A DNA stretch of 64,000 nucleotides, taken from contig JBEHWI010000014.1 in NCBI GenBank assembly GCA_040217815.1, positions 1 to 64,000 of the forward strand. Direction: 5' to 3'. Numbering within the stretch: position 1 is the first letter of the stretch; every line of letters starts with the position of its first letter. The notes beneath the pieces were generated by a model. The model saw nothing but the letters and a program-made list of their open reading frames with translations. It was not told where the DNA came from and ran no database searches. Shown in pieces: positions 8,399 through 17,348 of the stretch. The stretch is from UBA5314 sp040217815. GTDB lineage: Bacteria; Bacillota; Syntrophomonadia; Syntrophomonadales; Syntrophomonadaceae. Position numbers and translations under genes: made by a program.

Positions 8399-9352
8399 CT
8401 ATATAAAGCAGTAGCTGTTCAAAACGTCGCTGCTGCTTGCTCTGGTCGCATCGGTGGTACGGGAATATACATATACCCCTTCACTCAACCCGCTGAATTC
8501 CAATTCCAATACTTTGCCCACCAGAGATTCCAGGAAATCACCATTCATATCATACATGAAAGATATGGTCTTGCTGGAGTTGGAAGGGATGTAAAAGGTC
8601 GCAGTGATCGGGGTAGGAATGGGGTTTCTAAGCAGGACAGCCCTCGGGTTTTGGTCCAAATCATATGCAGTCACTGATATAGGCCCAACCCTGGAATCAG
8701 TTGTATTCAGGACCCTGATCTCAAGGTATTGGCTGCTGGCAATCCAGGGTCCTGAAGTAAGTTTTGCTCTACCCGGCCCGATATCGTTTACCCTTCCTAT
8801 TATTTCGTTCCTTACATTGTACACGTTGGTGTTGGTATTAATTAGGTCCGCCGCCAGTGCTTCCAGACCGAAATCGGGAGAAAGAACTGCACCTTCAACA
8901 TGATTAACCTCTCGTTGTATTTCTTCCAGACCTGTAGTAGGACTTGTAACCGCAGCAGTTAAAACGTTTACGTCGGATACAAGATCCGTCACCACTGAAG
9001 TTATAACATCAACCTCAGTCTTTGTTTCAGAAACAACTGAAGTCATAACATTAACATCAGATTGAATATCAGTCATAACGTCGGTTATTACGTTTACATC
9101 ACTTTTAATATCCGTCATAACCGATGTTAAAACGGAAACCGTTGACTGAATGTCCTGTACATCTTGATTGGCTGCCTGCTGTATTTCTAGGTTAATGGGT
9201 TGAGTCGGGGCCGGGGGTGGAGAAGGTAGTGGAAATGGTTGTGGTATATTGTTTATTATCTCTATTTTTAACGACTTGCCATTATAACAATCTACACCCT
9301 TTCCCCTTTTGGACTGCTTAGCGGGTTTTTTTCTTTCGTAATATTCAGACAA
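8399..9352 (-). CDS. Coiled-coil repeat protein with beta-rich C-terminal domain
   Basis: About 317 residues. A basic N-terminus is followed by a proline-rich linker (about residues 40-52). Then come roughly five 14-residue repeats of the form x-V-[LIM]-T-x-V-[MV]-T-D-x-x-S-D-V (about residues 70-140), two heptads each, predicting a coiled coil. A further helical part leads to a C-terminal domain of about 120 residues (GPWIASSQYLEIRVLNTT, then EGVYVYSRTTDATRA) with beta-sandwich character. No signal peptide. AGGAGG touches the first ATG directly, so the TTG at 9352 (MSEYYERKK), six bases on, is the better start. The shape is that of a trimeric stalk-and-head surface or spore-coat protein; that role is inference. 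Confidence 0.6.
   Translation of the reverse strand: MSEYYERKKPAKQSKRGKGVDCYNGKSLKIEIINNIPQPFPLPSPPPAPTQPINLEIQQAANQDVQDIQSTVSVLTSVMTDIKSDVNVITDVMTDIQSDVNVMTSVVSETKTEVDVITSVVTDLVSDVNVLTAAVTSPTTGLEEIQREVNHVEGAVLSPDFGLEALAADLINTNTNVYNVRNEIIGRVNDIGPGRAKLTSGPWIASSQYLEIRVLNTTDSRVGPISVTAYDLDQNPRAVLLRNPIPTPITATFYIPSNSSKTISFMYDMNGDFLESLVGKVLELEFSGLSEGVYVYSRTTDATRASSSDVLNSYCFI
8950..9160 (-). repeat. Tandem 42-bp coding repeat (14-residue units)
   Basis: Within the coiled-coil gene, about five degenerate units of 42 bp encode the V-x-T-x-V-x-T-D-x-x-S-D-V pattern. The DNA copies share GTTTACGTC/TCAGTCATAAC-like blocks on the plus strand, which suggests internal duplication. Confidence 0.6.
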
Positions 9353-9510
9353 TGCCATCCTCCTGACATTATTGAGGATTACTTATTACTGTAAAGAAGA
9401 GAGCTCCTTTTCCAGTATTGTCGTCTCCAATCTATTAATACAGTTCACTATATGAAAAAGGGCTGCATTTTGTTATCAAGGCAGCCAGGAAGGAATTGAC
9501 AGCGTATCTG

Positions 9511-9984
9511 TCAGGCGGAACCATATTGTCTCTCCAAGTCCAGAAGATAGGCCTTGAGCGGCAGGCCGCTCCCGTAGCCGGTTAGCTTCCCGTCCGCTCC
9601 AACAACCCGGTGGCAGGGAATAAAAATGGGAATGGGATTACGGTGGTTGGCTTGTCCCACCGCTCTGGCCGCCTGGGGATTTCCTATGCTCTCAGCCAGT
9701 TTTTTATAGCTCCAGGTTTCCCCATAGGGAATAGTCTGCAGGCTTGCCCAGACCCGTTGCATAAATTCACTGCCGGCGGGGGCCAGGGGCAGGTCAAAAT
9801 GCTTCAAACCGCCCTCAAGATAACACTGTAGTTGCCGGGCGGCCTCGCTTATAAGCCTTGTTTCCCGCACTACCGCATCGGGAAGGTTTTTGGCCCGTTG
9901 TAAATTCACATGAGTAACACCTGTTTCATCGGCGGCTATACCGACTTCCCCTATGTCAGTCTGGTAGAAGAAAATGCTTTTCAT
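9511..9984 (-). CDS. ogt: Methylated-DNA--protein-cysteine methyltransferase
   Basis: 157 residues. The suicide DNA-repair protein removes O6-alkyl groups from guanine onto its own cysteine. The active site IPCHRVVGADG is intact, as are the preceding helix-turn-helix (GETWSYKKLAESIGNPQAARAVGQANHRNPIP) and the YGSGLPLKAYLLDLE tail. Start at 9984 (MKSIFFYQT) has AAGGAG seven bases upstream, unlike the ATG further up. It lies downstream of the thiolase operon on the same strand, but is not obviously linked to it in function. Confidence 0.93.
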   Translation of the reverse strand: MKSIFFYQTDIGEVGIAADETGVTHVNLQRAKNLPDAVVRETRLISEAARQLQCYLEGGLKHFDLPLAPAGSEFMQRVWASLQTIPYGETWSYKKLAESIGNPQAARAVGQANHRNPIPIFIPCHRVVGADGKLTGYGSGLPLKAYLLDLERQYGSA

Positions 9985-10085
9985 GGAACACTCCTTTGGC
10001 AGAAACACCATGTTTTAAGTAGCAATGTACGGCAGCCTGCGGAGGCGGTTTTCTCCGCCTCCGCAATCAAGTATTACCTGACATT

Positions 10086-11270
10086 CTACAGCATTTCTAT
10101 TACTACCGCCATACCCGGGCCGCCGCCCGCACAAAGCGATGCGCAGCCTATTTTTCCGCCCCTTTTGATGAGTTCGTACATGCAGCTTATTACCAGGCGG
10201 ATTCCGGTCTGGCCGGTTGGGTGGCCCAGGCCAATTCCCGAGCCATTGGCATTAACCCGCTCCAGATCGATCTTCAACTCACGGTTGCAAGCCAGCCATT
10301 GGGCGGCAAAAGCTTCATTAATTTCGAAGTAGTCAACATCTTGCATGGTCAAACCAGCATATTCCAGAGCTTTGGGAATGGCGTAAACCGGGCCGATACC
10401 CATAATTTCAGGATGAGTGCCGTATGAAGCCACAGCTCGTATTTTAGCTATCGGCTTGATCCCTCTGGCTTCACAAACATCCCGCGCCATTACCACAACC
10501 GCCGCGCCTCCGTCGTTTAGCCCGGAAGCATTCCCCGCGGTAACCGTTCCGCCTTTCTTGAATACAGCCTGTAGAGCGGCCAGGCTCTCCCGGCTCAGAT
10601 CACCCCGGGGGTGTTCATCTTGCTCAAACAGTCTGGAGCCTTTACGAGTTTTTATTTCCACCGGTACAATTTCGTCCTGGAATTTCCCGGTTTTAATAGC
10701 TGCAACGGCCCTTTGATGGCTCATTAAGGCCAGGTCATCCTGCTCTGCGCGGCTTATTTGGTAGCGTTCGGCTAGGTTTTCAGCGGTAATTCCCATATGA
10801 TAGTTCATTATGGCACAGTTTAACCCGTCATGAATCAAGCTGTCATAGGGCCCGTCATTGGCATGAAACAGGCGATAACCCTGCCTGGCCTTAAGAAGAT
10901 AATAGGGCGCGGTGCTGGCGCTTTCCATTCCGGCTACCAGAGCGGTATTGGCTTTATAGGTCACAATGTTCTGACAGGCGATGTCCAGAGCGCGCATGGC
11001 TGAAGCGCACTGCTGGTTGATGGTGGCCGCTGGTGCCTCCCAGGGAATTCCTATTCCATGCTGTACCTGGCGGGCCGGATTGGCCCGGGCACCGCCCTGC
11101 AGGCAATGCCCTACTATTACTTCGTCAATGTCGGCGACAGTTATTCCAGCCCGTTCAATAGCCGCTTTTCCGGCTATTACTGCCAGTTGGGGGGCAGGGA
11201 AGTCTTTTAAGCTGCCAAACATATCCCCTATAGCCGTTCTCGCCCCACTCAAAATTACAACTTCTCTCAT
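10086..11270 (-). CDS. Acetyl-CoA acetyltransferase (thiolase)
   Basis: 394 residues. Thiolase of the biosynthetic/degradative dimer-of-dimers family, cleaving 3-ketoacyl-CoA to acetyl-CoA and a shortened acyl-CoA, or the reverse. Nucleophile Cys88 (NQQCASAMRA), the NEAFAAQ segment, His in GIGLGHPTGQTG and the final CASLCAGGGPGMA cysteine are all present. GGAGGAGG fits the start at 11270; upstream ATG codons are part of that site. It is the last gene of a four-gene unit (CaiB-type CoA-transferase, SDR, CoA-transferase, thiolase) under the sigma-54 promoter at 14860-14875. Confidence 0.92.
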   Translation of the reverse strand: MREVVILSGARTAIGDMFGSLKDFPAPQLAVIAGKAAIERAGITVADIDEVIVGHCLQGGARANPARQVQHGIGIPWEAPAATINQQCASAMRALDIACQNIVTYKANTALVAGMESASTAPYYLLKARQGYRLFHANDGPYDSLIHDGLNCAIMNYHMGITAENLAERYQISRAEQDDLALMSHQRAVAAIKTGKFQDEIVPVEIKTRKGSRLFEQDEHPRGDLSRESLAALQAVFKKGGTVTAGNASGLNDGGAAVVVMARDVCEARGIKPIAKIRAVASYGTHPEIMGIGPVYAIPKALEYAGLTMQDVDYFEINEAFAAQWLACNRELKIDLERVNANGSGIGLGHPTGQTGIRLVISCMYELIKRGGKIGCASLCAGGGPGMAVVIEML

Positions 11271-11333
11271 AGTCAAATCCTCCTCCATCACAAAAATGCT
11301 CCTTTTGCCCCACTCCTGACAGTCCAGAGCAAA

Positions 11334-12626
11334 TTAAATCAGGTTGGCCTTTTTTGCTTCAAAGCGAAGCCGGTCCCTGAAGTCCGGATGAGCGATGTTG
11401 ATCAGTCGTTTGCTTCTCTCCCATATATTCTGGTATTTGATATCGGCTACTCCATATTCAGTTACTACATAATGGGTTTCGTAGCGAGCGGCAGTTATAA
11501 ACGAACCGTATCTCAGGTGGGGAACGATCTTGGATATGGGCCCCTCTTGGGTATCGGCCACTGATTCGAAAGCGATTATGGACTTTCCGCCCCGGGAGCG
11601 GCAGGCCCCCAGGATAAAATCCGCCTGGCCGCCGGTGTGGGTATATTGCACGGGGCCGATGGATTCCGAGCAGGCCTGACCGGACAGATCCATTTCCAGG
11701 GTGCTGTTGATGGAGACCATTTTTTCGTGTTGGGCTATGATATAGGGGTCGTTTACCAATTCGGTGGGATAAAAATGCACTATGGGGTTTTCATCCAGCC
11801 ATTCGTACAAATCCTGCGAACCCATGGCAAAAGTCGCCACCATAACGTCCGGCATGTAGGTTTTGTGAGAATTGTTTATAGCTCCCTTTTCCCACAAGAT
11901 CCGATTGGCATCGGCAATCATTTCGGTATGGACCCCCAGATCCTTCTTGCTCTCCAAAGCCATAGCGGCCGCATTGGGTATTCCTCCAATCCCCAGCTGA
12001 ATGGTGGAGCCGTCTTCCACCAGGTCTGCTACATATTGTCCAATGAGTTTTTCGTTGTCATTGGGAGAAACGGAAGGAAGGGCGGCTAGAGGGTGGGTGG
12101 CCTCAACAATAGCGCCTACTTTACTGACATGAATGCTGTTGCGGCCAAAAGTGCGGGGCATATTTTCATTTACTTGAACCAGGATCACTTCTGCTTCTCT
12201 CATAAACGCGTGGGTATAATCACAGGAAACCCCCATGCTGAAGTAGCCGTATTCATCCATCGGCGCCACCTGCAGCATGACCACCTGGTATTTCCGGCGG
12301 GTAAGGATGCGCGGACCCTCTCCCAAACGGATCGGGGTGTAGACAAACTGCCCCTGCTGCTCCCCTTTGCGGGATGCCACGCAATAGCTGTAGTCCTGTT
12401 CAATGCGTTCATTTCTTTCGATTTTAAGCATTTCGGTGGGATAGACATCCACCACCGACCAGAAATCCAGCTTGGTAAACTCGGCCTGGCGGCGGGCCAG
12501 GGCGTTGATCAACACCGGCGGCTGGCCTACGGCGACCGGCACCGCCACTCCCCAGCCGTCCTTAACCAGCTTAACCGCTTCATCCGGAGTCGTTAATTTG
12601 CTCTTATATATCTCTCTATAATCCAT
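11334..12626 (-). CDS. Acetyl-CoA hydrolase/4-hydroxybutyrate CoA-transferase family protein
   Basis: 430 residues, family I CoA-transferase of the Cat1/AbfT type. It moves CoA between acetyl-CoA and a carboxylic acid through a glutamyl-CoA intermediate. The catalytic Glu is probably Glu235 in DLGVHTEM, preceded by the LGIGGIPNAAA loop and followed by GQACSESIGP and SRGGKSI. It is similar throughout to the proteins at 22823-24118 and 20260-21594. GGAGGAG precedes the ATG. It sits 60 bp after the SDR gene and 60 bp before the thiolase gene. The acid activated cannot be read from the sequence. Confidence 0.88.
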   Translation of the reverse strand: MDYREIYKSKLTTPDEAVKLVKDGWGVAVPVAVGQPPVLINALARRQAEFTKLDFWSVVDVYPTEMLKIERNERIEQDYSYCVASRKGEQQGQFVYTPIRLGEGPRILTRRKYQVVMLQVAPMDEYGYFSMGVSCDYTHAFMREAEVILVQVNENMPRTFGRNSIHVSKVGAIVEATHPLAALPSVSPNDNEKLIGQYVADLVEDGSTIQLGIGGIPNAAAMALESKKDLGVHTEMIADANRILWEKGAINNSHKTYMPDVMVATFAMGSQDLYEWLDENPIVHFYPTELVNDPYIIAQHEKMVSINSTLEMDLSGQACSESIGPVQYTHTGGQADFILGACRSRGGKSIIAFESVADTQEGPISKIVPHLRYGSFITAARYETHYVVTEYGVADIKYQNIWERSKRLINIAHPDFRDRLRFEAKKANLI

Positions 12627-12685
12627 ATTTACTCCTCCCCCAAAAAACCTGGTTTACAGGATGCCCAAACTTTTTACTTATCTCA

Positions 12686-13450
12686 TCACTGAGGCCCCAT
12701 CCGAATCCCTCCATCGAGACGGATGCATTCCCCGTTTATATAGCCGTTTTCAACGATGCTCCTGACCAGCATGCCAAATTCCTCGGGATCACCCAGCCGG
12801 GATGGAAAAGGCACCTGTTTGGCCAGGGACTGGCGGGCGGCTTCCGGGACCAGGGCCAGCATGGGCGTGTCGATAATCCCGGGTGCTATCGTGTTTACAC
12901 GGATGCCACTTTTGGCCAGATCCCGGGCCGCAGGCAGGGTCATACCCACAATCCCGGCTTTGGAAGCAGCATAAGAAACCTGCCCGATTTGGCCTTCAAA
13001 TGCGGCCACTGAAGCAGTATTTATAATGACTCCCTTTTCCCCTCTTTCCCCCGGGTTTTTGCTCATTTCCCAGGCGGCGTGGCTCAGCATATTGAAGCTG
13101 CCAATCAAGTTGACTTCAATGGTTTTCTGAAAAACCTTGATATTCAAAGGGCCTTCCTTGCCCAGAGTCTTGCCGATGGTGCCTAGCCCGGCGTTGTTTA
13201 CCAGAATGTGAATGGCCCCGAACTTATCCATAGCCGCTTGGCACACCGCTTCCACGTCGGGGGTCGAAGATACATCAGTCTTTTCAAACAGGGCCTTGTC
13301 GCCCAGTCCTTCAGCCAGGGCACTTCCTTTTTCCACATTCAAGTCGGCTATTACGACATTGGCTCCGGCGTTGAATAAGGCCAGCACCGCTGCTTCGCCA
13401 AGGCCTGATGCACCTCCGGTAACGATTGCCGTCTTTCCATCAATATTCAT
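12686..13450 (-). CDS. SDR 3-hydroxyacyl-CoA dehydrogenase (HSD10-like)
   Basis: 254 residues, short-chain dehydrogenase. The NAD-binding TGGASGLGEA motif is near residue 12, Asp in VVIADLN favours NAD, NNAGLG follows, and the catalytic pair is in YAASKAG. The segment KVFQKTIEVNLIGSFNMLSHAAWEMSKNP, with GVIINTASVAAFEGQIGQ, is characteristic of type II 3-hydroxyacyl-CoA dehydrogenases. These oxidise straight and 2-methyl-branched 3-hydroxyacyl-CoAs. In this operon it supplies the third step of beta-oxidation, since no HADH (Hbd-type) gene is present in the window. Start has GGGAGG upstream. Confidence 0.87.
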   Translation of the reverse strand: MNIDGKTAIVTGGASGLGEAAVLALFNAGANVVIADLNVEKGSALAEGLGDKALFEKTDVSSTPDVEAVCQAAMDKFGAIHILVNNAGLGTIGKTLGKEGPLNIKVFQKTIEVNLIGSFNMLSHAAWEMSKNPGERGEKGVIINTASVAAFEGQIGQVSYAASKAGIVGMTLPAARDLAKSGIRVNTIAPGIIDTPMLALVPEAARQSLAKQVPFPSRLGDPEEFGMLVRSIVENGYINGECIRLDGGIRMGPQ

Positions 13451-13639
13451 TCACAAAACCTCCCTATATCAATTCGATTTCCTGGGCTCTATTTACCCGG
13501 TTATCATGGTTGATTTCTTAATAAAAACCTTTGAAAAATATCGTCTCCTTAAAGTTCAGGCGGCGTAAGATATGGTCACAACAAGGTATTATTAAGAGCC
13601 CCCTTTGCTTCTCCCCCCTTTCCAAACACCGTAGTAATG

Positions 13640-14818
13640 TCATATGACTTGCTTATTTTTAAGCACCCCGATTTCTTCAGCGCTATATCCCAGGTCTTGC
13701 AGCAGTTCCTCGGTGTGTTGGCCCAAAGCAGGAGGAGACAGCCTAACCTCACAATTTAAATCCGAGAATTTAACCGGAAATCCCAGCGTAAAAATCCGGC
13801 CCTCAACCGGATGATCAATCTCCACTACCATTCCTCGTTCACGCAAATGAGGGTCATTGACCGCTTCATCAAGGCTATTGACCCGGCTAAAGCAGATGTC
13901 CAGCGGCTCAAGCAGCCTGGTCCATTCTTCACTGGTGCGGCTGGCAAAGACCACTGCCAGCTGGTCTATTATTTCTCTTTGCACAGGGGAAGGAGCAAAC
14001 TGTTTCTTGATCCAATCTTCACGTTCAATAGCCTGGCAAAACTTTTCCCAGAACTTGACCTCCAACATACCCAGGGCTACATAGCGGTCGTCTCTGGTTC
14101 GATAAACGTTGTACCATGCGTAGCCTCCGTTCAGCAATTCCTCTCCGCGGCGGGGTATTTTATGGTCCATGAAATAAGCTCCGGCCAGCATACAGGTATA
14201 GGTGAAGACGGAATCCATCATGGCCACATCAATATATTGACCCCGTCTCGTTTTCTCTCTGGCAAACAGAGCGGCCATAATACTGAAAGCGGCCCATAGC
14301 GAACCGCCCCCGATATCTGCTATTTGAATACCGGGTAATACCGGAGCTCCTTCGTAGCTTCCGATAAGATCAAGGATGCCGGCCGTACTCAGGTAATTGA
14401 TGTCATGACCGGCCAGGTCCTTGTAAGGCCCGGTCTGACCGTAGCCTGAAATGGAGCACATAATGAGGCCGGGATTGACGGCTTTAAGCTTTTCATAGCC
14501 AAGTCCCAGACGTTCCATAACCCCCGGTCTGAATTGTTCGATAAGCACATCGGCTTTAAGCAACATTTTCAGGAATATCTCACGTCCTTCAGCAAGGCGA
14601 AGGTCTAAAGTAAGGCTTTTTTTATTACGGTTAATCGATAGATATAACGCACCATCCACCTGCCTCCGGGGTGGATAACCCCGGATGTAATCGCCCCCGA
14701 CAGGGTCCTCAATTTTGATCACTTCCGCCCCCAAGTCTCCCAGGATTTGAGTACAAAAAGGCCCGGGCAGCAGTCTGGTCAGGTCAAGCACCCGTATTTG
14801 TTCAAGTGGTCCAGTCAC
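13640..14818 (-). CDS. CaiB/BaiF family (type III) CoA-transferase
   Basis: 392 residues. Signature segments are LDLTRLLPGPFCTQILGDLGAEVIKIEDP at the N-terminus, NRNKKSLTLDL, DVLIEQFRPGVMERLGLGYE, the MCSISGYGQTGP loop and GQHTEELLQDLGYS at the end. The residue after the INRNKKS block aligns with the usual catalytic Asp region (GHDINYLS), where the Asp is present. Enzymes of this family swap CoA between acids without a ping-pong release step; related members act as alpha-methylacyl-CoA racemases, so racemase activity is an alternative. GTG start with GGGAGGGG upstream. First gene after the -24/-12 promoter at 14860-14875. Confidence 0.88.
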   Translation of the reverse strand: MTGPLEQIRVLDLTRLLPGPFCTQILGDLGAEVIKIEDPVGGDYIRGYPPRRQVDGALYLSINRNKKSLTLDLRLAEGREIFLKMLLKADVLIEQFRPGVMERLGLGYEKLKAVNPGLIMCSISGYGQTGPYKDLAGHDINYLSTAGILDLIGSYEGAPVLPGIQIADIGGGSLWAAFSIMAALFAREKTRRGQYIDVAMMDSVFTYTCMLAGAYFMDHKIPRRGEELLNGGYAWYNVYRTRDDRYVALGMLEVKFWEKFCQAIEREDWIKKQFAPSPVQREIIDQLAVVFASRTSEEWTRLLEPLDICFSRVNSLDEAVNDPHLRERGMVVEIDHPVEGRIFTLGFPVKFSDLNCEVRLSPPALGQHTEELLQDLGYSAEEIGVLKNKQVI

Positions 14819-14859
14819 TTGAAATCCCCTCCCTGATTGGTCATTCTACACATAAAAGG

Positions 14860-14875
14860 AGCAAAAAATATGCCA
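14860..14875 (-). promoter_or_regulatory. Sigma-54 (-24/-12) promoter of the CaiB/SDR/CoA-transferase/thiolase unit
   Basis: On the minus strand the 16-mer TGGCATATTTTTTGCT has GG and GC at exactly the sigma-54 spacing and matches the TGGCAY-N5-TTGCW consensus. Predicted transcription start is near 14849, about 30 bp before the GTG at 14818. Confidence 0.85.
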
Positions 14876-15004
14876 TCTCGAAAAGAGCCGCCCAATAGCT
14901 GGTTGGTTCATCTTCTTGAGTTGGCATTACTCCGTCCCGGTTTCGTTCCTGGAACAAAGAAAGCTTTTTGGCCCGTGTACCTGCAAGAAAAATTACTTTG
15001 TTTT

Positions 15005-15043
15005 CATTGCACTTCTGAAACATACAAAACTAAAACTGAAACA
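15005..15043. promoter_or_regulatory. Candidate activator (UAS) half-sites TGAAACA
   Basis: TGAAACA occurs at 15016-15022 and 15037-15043, 21 bp or two helical turns apart, the first with a weak left arm (CATTGCA). They lie 140-185 bp upstream of the sigma-54 promoter at 14860-14875 and just before the activator gene itself. The same heptamer forms full dyads at 17074-17091. Confidence 0.55.
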
Positions 15044-15116
15044 TTTACGCTTGAATTAAACAATTACAGCCATTAATATTAAGTTAATTAAATATATATG
15101 TAAATAGAGGTACTTT

Positions 15117-16874
15117 ATGGAAAATTATCAGTACGCCACTATCGATAATCTTATATTTGAGAAGGTGTTTCACAAACTTCCTCCGGTGATACTCGTCAAT
15201 GCTCAAGGTATTATCGCCTGGAGCAACCGGGATCGAAAGGATCTGGTTCCCCACCTTCCCATTGGAGTCTGTGTTAATGACTGTCTGCCGGATCTCCGCT
15301 TCGATAAAATGGATAAGCTGGCCCGCCAGGAACTGATGATGACTATCCAAAAAGTTGAATATCGGATCACTGTTTTTTCCTTGATAAAAGATCAGTACTT
15401 TCCAGGCTATATCTTGCTTTTTGATGATTCTAATTACATTCTTACCTTGAAAAAACAGCTCGCCGCCTATGCCAGTAAATATGATTTACTCTACCAGGTA
15501 TTTAACATGCCTTACAGCGGCACCATCTATGTAAACGAAGAAGGCGTCATCCAATGGGTGAACGACATGTTTTCCAACTACGTCAGGATAAAAAAGGACC
15601 ATCTCATCGGTCACAAACTGGAGGAATACAAAATTGATCCGGGGCTGTTGGAGGTCATGAAAAAAGGTAAACCGGATCTGTTAAACTTTTATCCCCATCC
15701 CAAACTTATTGCGCAAAGGCATCCGGTTTATAAAGAAGGTAAGCTTGTAGGTGCTTTTGGACAGTATATTTCTCTAGATATGAACTGTATTAGACGCAAC
15801 ATATTTGAAGCAGAGGAATATATCAATATAATTTCGCGTTTGGAAGCACGTGACATCATGTTAAACGTCAACCAGTTTGTCATCGAACTAAACTCTTACA
15901 AAGATGAATTTCAAAAAACCCATTCCACCAGTATTGGCATGGACAGTATCAGGGGAAATTGCCCTAAAATACTGACCTTGAAAAACAAAGTGCTGACCGT
16001 CGCTTTATCACCATCTTCGGTTTTGATCACCGGAGAAAGCGGAACCGGCAAAGAGCTCTTCGCCCAGGCCATACATTCCCATAGCGAACGCGCCTCTTTT
16101 CCTTTTGTAAAAGTTAATTGCGCAGCCATTCCCGATAACCTTATGGAGTCAGAACTCTTCGGTTATGTGGACGGCGCTTTCACTGGAGCGCGCAAAGGCG
16201 GTAAAATGGGGAAGTTTGAACTGGCCAATAAAGGCACTATATTTCTTGATGAGATAGGCGATATGCCTTTATCGATGCAGGCCAAACTGCTGCGCGTTTT
16301 ACAGGAACGCGAAATTGAACGGGTGGGTGATAACAAAACCATTCCCATAAATGTACGGATAATATCCGCCACTAATAAGAACCTCAAGAGTCTGGTAGAA
16401 AGCGGCACCTTTCGTCTTGATTTATACTACCGGCTTAATGTGGTCAATCTGGACATTCCCCCTTTAAGGGAGAGGGTTGAAGACATCCCTCTTATCGCTC
16501 GTCAAATCATTCAAGACCTCAACCGAAAACTGACCCAAAATGTTACCGGTATTTCTCCCGAAGCGGTCAGATTGCTTATGCAATATCATTGGCCCGGCAA
16601 TGTAAGAGAGCTGGTAAATATCCTGGAGACAGCTATGAACTTCTGCCGAACTTCCGAACTGGGTCCGGAAAACCTTATCTTTTTTGATAATTTAGGGGAA
16701 ACACCATTCAGCGACAAAAGCCAGAAGTTGAAGTCCTCGGTCAGCAATACCGAGAAGGCTCAGATTGTGTCAGTATTAAAGGCCCATAATGGAGACCGTA
16801 AATCCACCGCTGCTTCCCTGGGCGTCTCCCGTACCACCCTCTACCGTTTAATGAAAAAGCATGATTTATTATAG
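15117..16874 (+). CDS. PAS-domain sigma-54-dependent transcriptional activator
   Basis: 585 residues. Two PAS-like sensory regions (about 10-105 and 120-225) precede an AAA+ domain, with Walker A GESGTGKE at 306-313, the sigma-54 contact loop GAFTGA at 353-358, a FLDEIGDM Walker B and an arginine-finger region in the RLDLYYRLNVV block. A C-terminal Fis-type helix-turn-helix follows (KSTAASLGVSRTTLYRLMKKH). No receiver domain, so it should respond to a ligand directly, not to a kinase. It is divergent from one sigma-54 unit, upstream of a second and near a third, which makes it the obvious regulator of this island, as AtoC is for short-chain fatty acid genes in E. coli. Confidence 0.93.
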   Translation: MENYQYATIDNLIFEKVFHKLPPVILVNAQGIIAWSNRDRKDLVPHLPIGVCVNDCLPDLRFDKMDKLARQELMMTIQKVEYRITVFSLIKDQYFPGYILLFDDSNYILTLKKQLAAYASKYDLLYQVFNMPYSGTIYVNEEGVIQWVNDMFSNYVRIKKDHLIGHKLEEYKIDPGLLEVMKKGKPDLLNFYPHPKLIAQRHPVYKEGKLVGAFGQYISLDMNCIRRNIFEAEEYINIISRLEARDIMLNVNQFVIELNSYKDEFQKTHSTSIGMDSIRGNCPKILTLKNKVLTVALSPSSVLITGESGTGKELFAQAIHSHSERASFPFVKVNCAAIPDNLMESELFGYVDGAFTGARKGGKMGKFELANKGTIFLDEIGDMPLSMQAKLLRVLQEREIERVGDNKTIPINVRIISATNKNLKSLVESGTFRLDLYYRLNVVNLDIPPLRERVEDIPLIARQIIQDLNRKLTQNVTGISPEAVRLLMQYHWPGNVRELVNILETAMNFCRTSELGPENLIFFDNLGETPFSDKSQKLKSSVSNTEKAQIVSVLKAHNGDRKSTAASLGVSRTTLYRLMKKHDLL

Positions 16875-16940
16875 GAAATAAGCAGCCGGATAAGATAAGT
16901 GCTGCCTTCCCGCGAATCCTTTGTGTTATTGATTTTTCCA

Positions 16941-17091
16941 TGAAACATTTACAAGAACACCTCACCCTGTTGCCTTTTTTGAAAAACCATGGTTTCCCCT
17001 TTAAAACATGCTGTTTCAATATTGAACAGGAAGATCTCCTCCAGATGGGAGTCTTTAAAGTGTCCTCCCCCCTTGTTTCACTGCTGAAACA
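16941..17091. promoter_or_regulatory. Candidate UAS dyads TGTTTCA-N4-TGAAACA
   Basis: A perfect dyad TGTTTCA-CTGC-TGAAACA lies at 17074-17091. A second, one base short in the right arm (TGTTTCA-ATAT-TGAACA), lies at 17012-17028, and a half-site TGAAACA at 16941-16947. They are 85-235 bp upstream of the -24/-12 promoter at 17177-17192, the normal distance for enhancer-type sites. The remaining 474-bp interval between the two genes holds no credible gene. Confidence 0.65.
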
Positions 17092-17176
17092 GCAGGCCTT
17101 GATCAGCCCCCATTTTTATGCCGCGCGATGGCCCCAAAATCCCTTCTGCCTTTGATAATCAAGCCTTTCCATTCCA

Positions 17177-17192
17177 TGGCATGCATTTTGCT
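17177..17192 (+). promoter_or_regulatory. Sigma-54 (-24/-12) promoter of the acyl-CoA dehydrogenase/thiolase/DUF35 unit
   Basis: TGGCATGCATTTTGCT matches TGGCAY-N5-TTGCW with exact spacing. The start should be near 17204, leaving a leader of about 145 nt before the ATG at 17349. Confidence 0.85.
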
Positions 17193-17348
17193 CATTCAAT
17201 TTTTGACCAGATAAATACTGAACGTCCCTTTATCCAAATCTTCCTTTTGGGGGTGATAAGAAAAGCTCAATTGATTATTGGCTGCTTACCGCCCGGGCAG
17301 CGTAAAACTGCCTGGATTATCTTAATTCTTGAGAAAGGGGCTAATAAA

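Noticed and set aside
8950..9160. CRISPR-like repeat array
   Set aside because: The 42-bp repeats are in frame, degenerate and encode a coiled coil; there are no spacers.
14970..14986. Second -24/-12-like sequence TGGCCCGTGTACCTGCA upstream of the activator gene
   Set aside because: The GG-GC spacing is one base too long, so it should not work as a sigma-54 promoter.
17118..17348. 77-residue N-terminal extension of the acyl-CoA dehydrogenase
   Set aside because: It spans the -24/-12 promoter and activator region, lacks family similarity, and a better ATG with a ribosome site lies at 17349.
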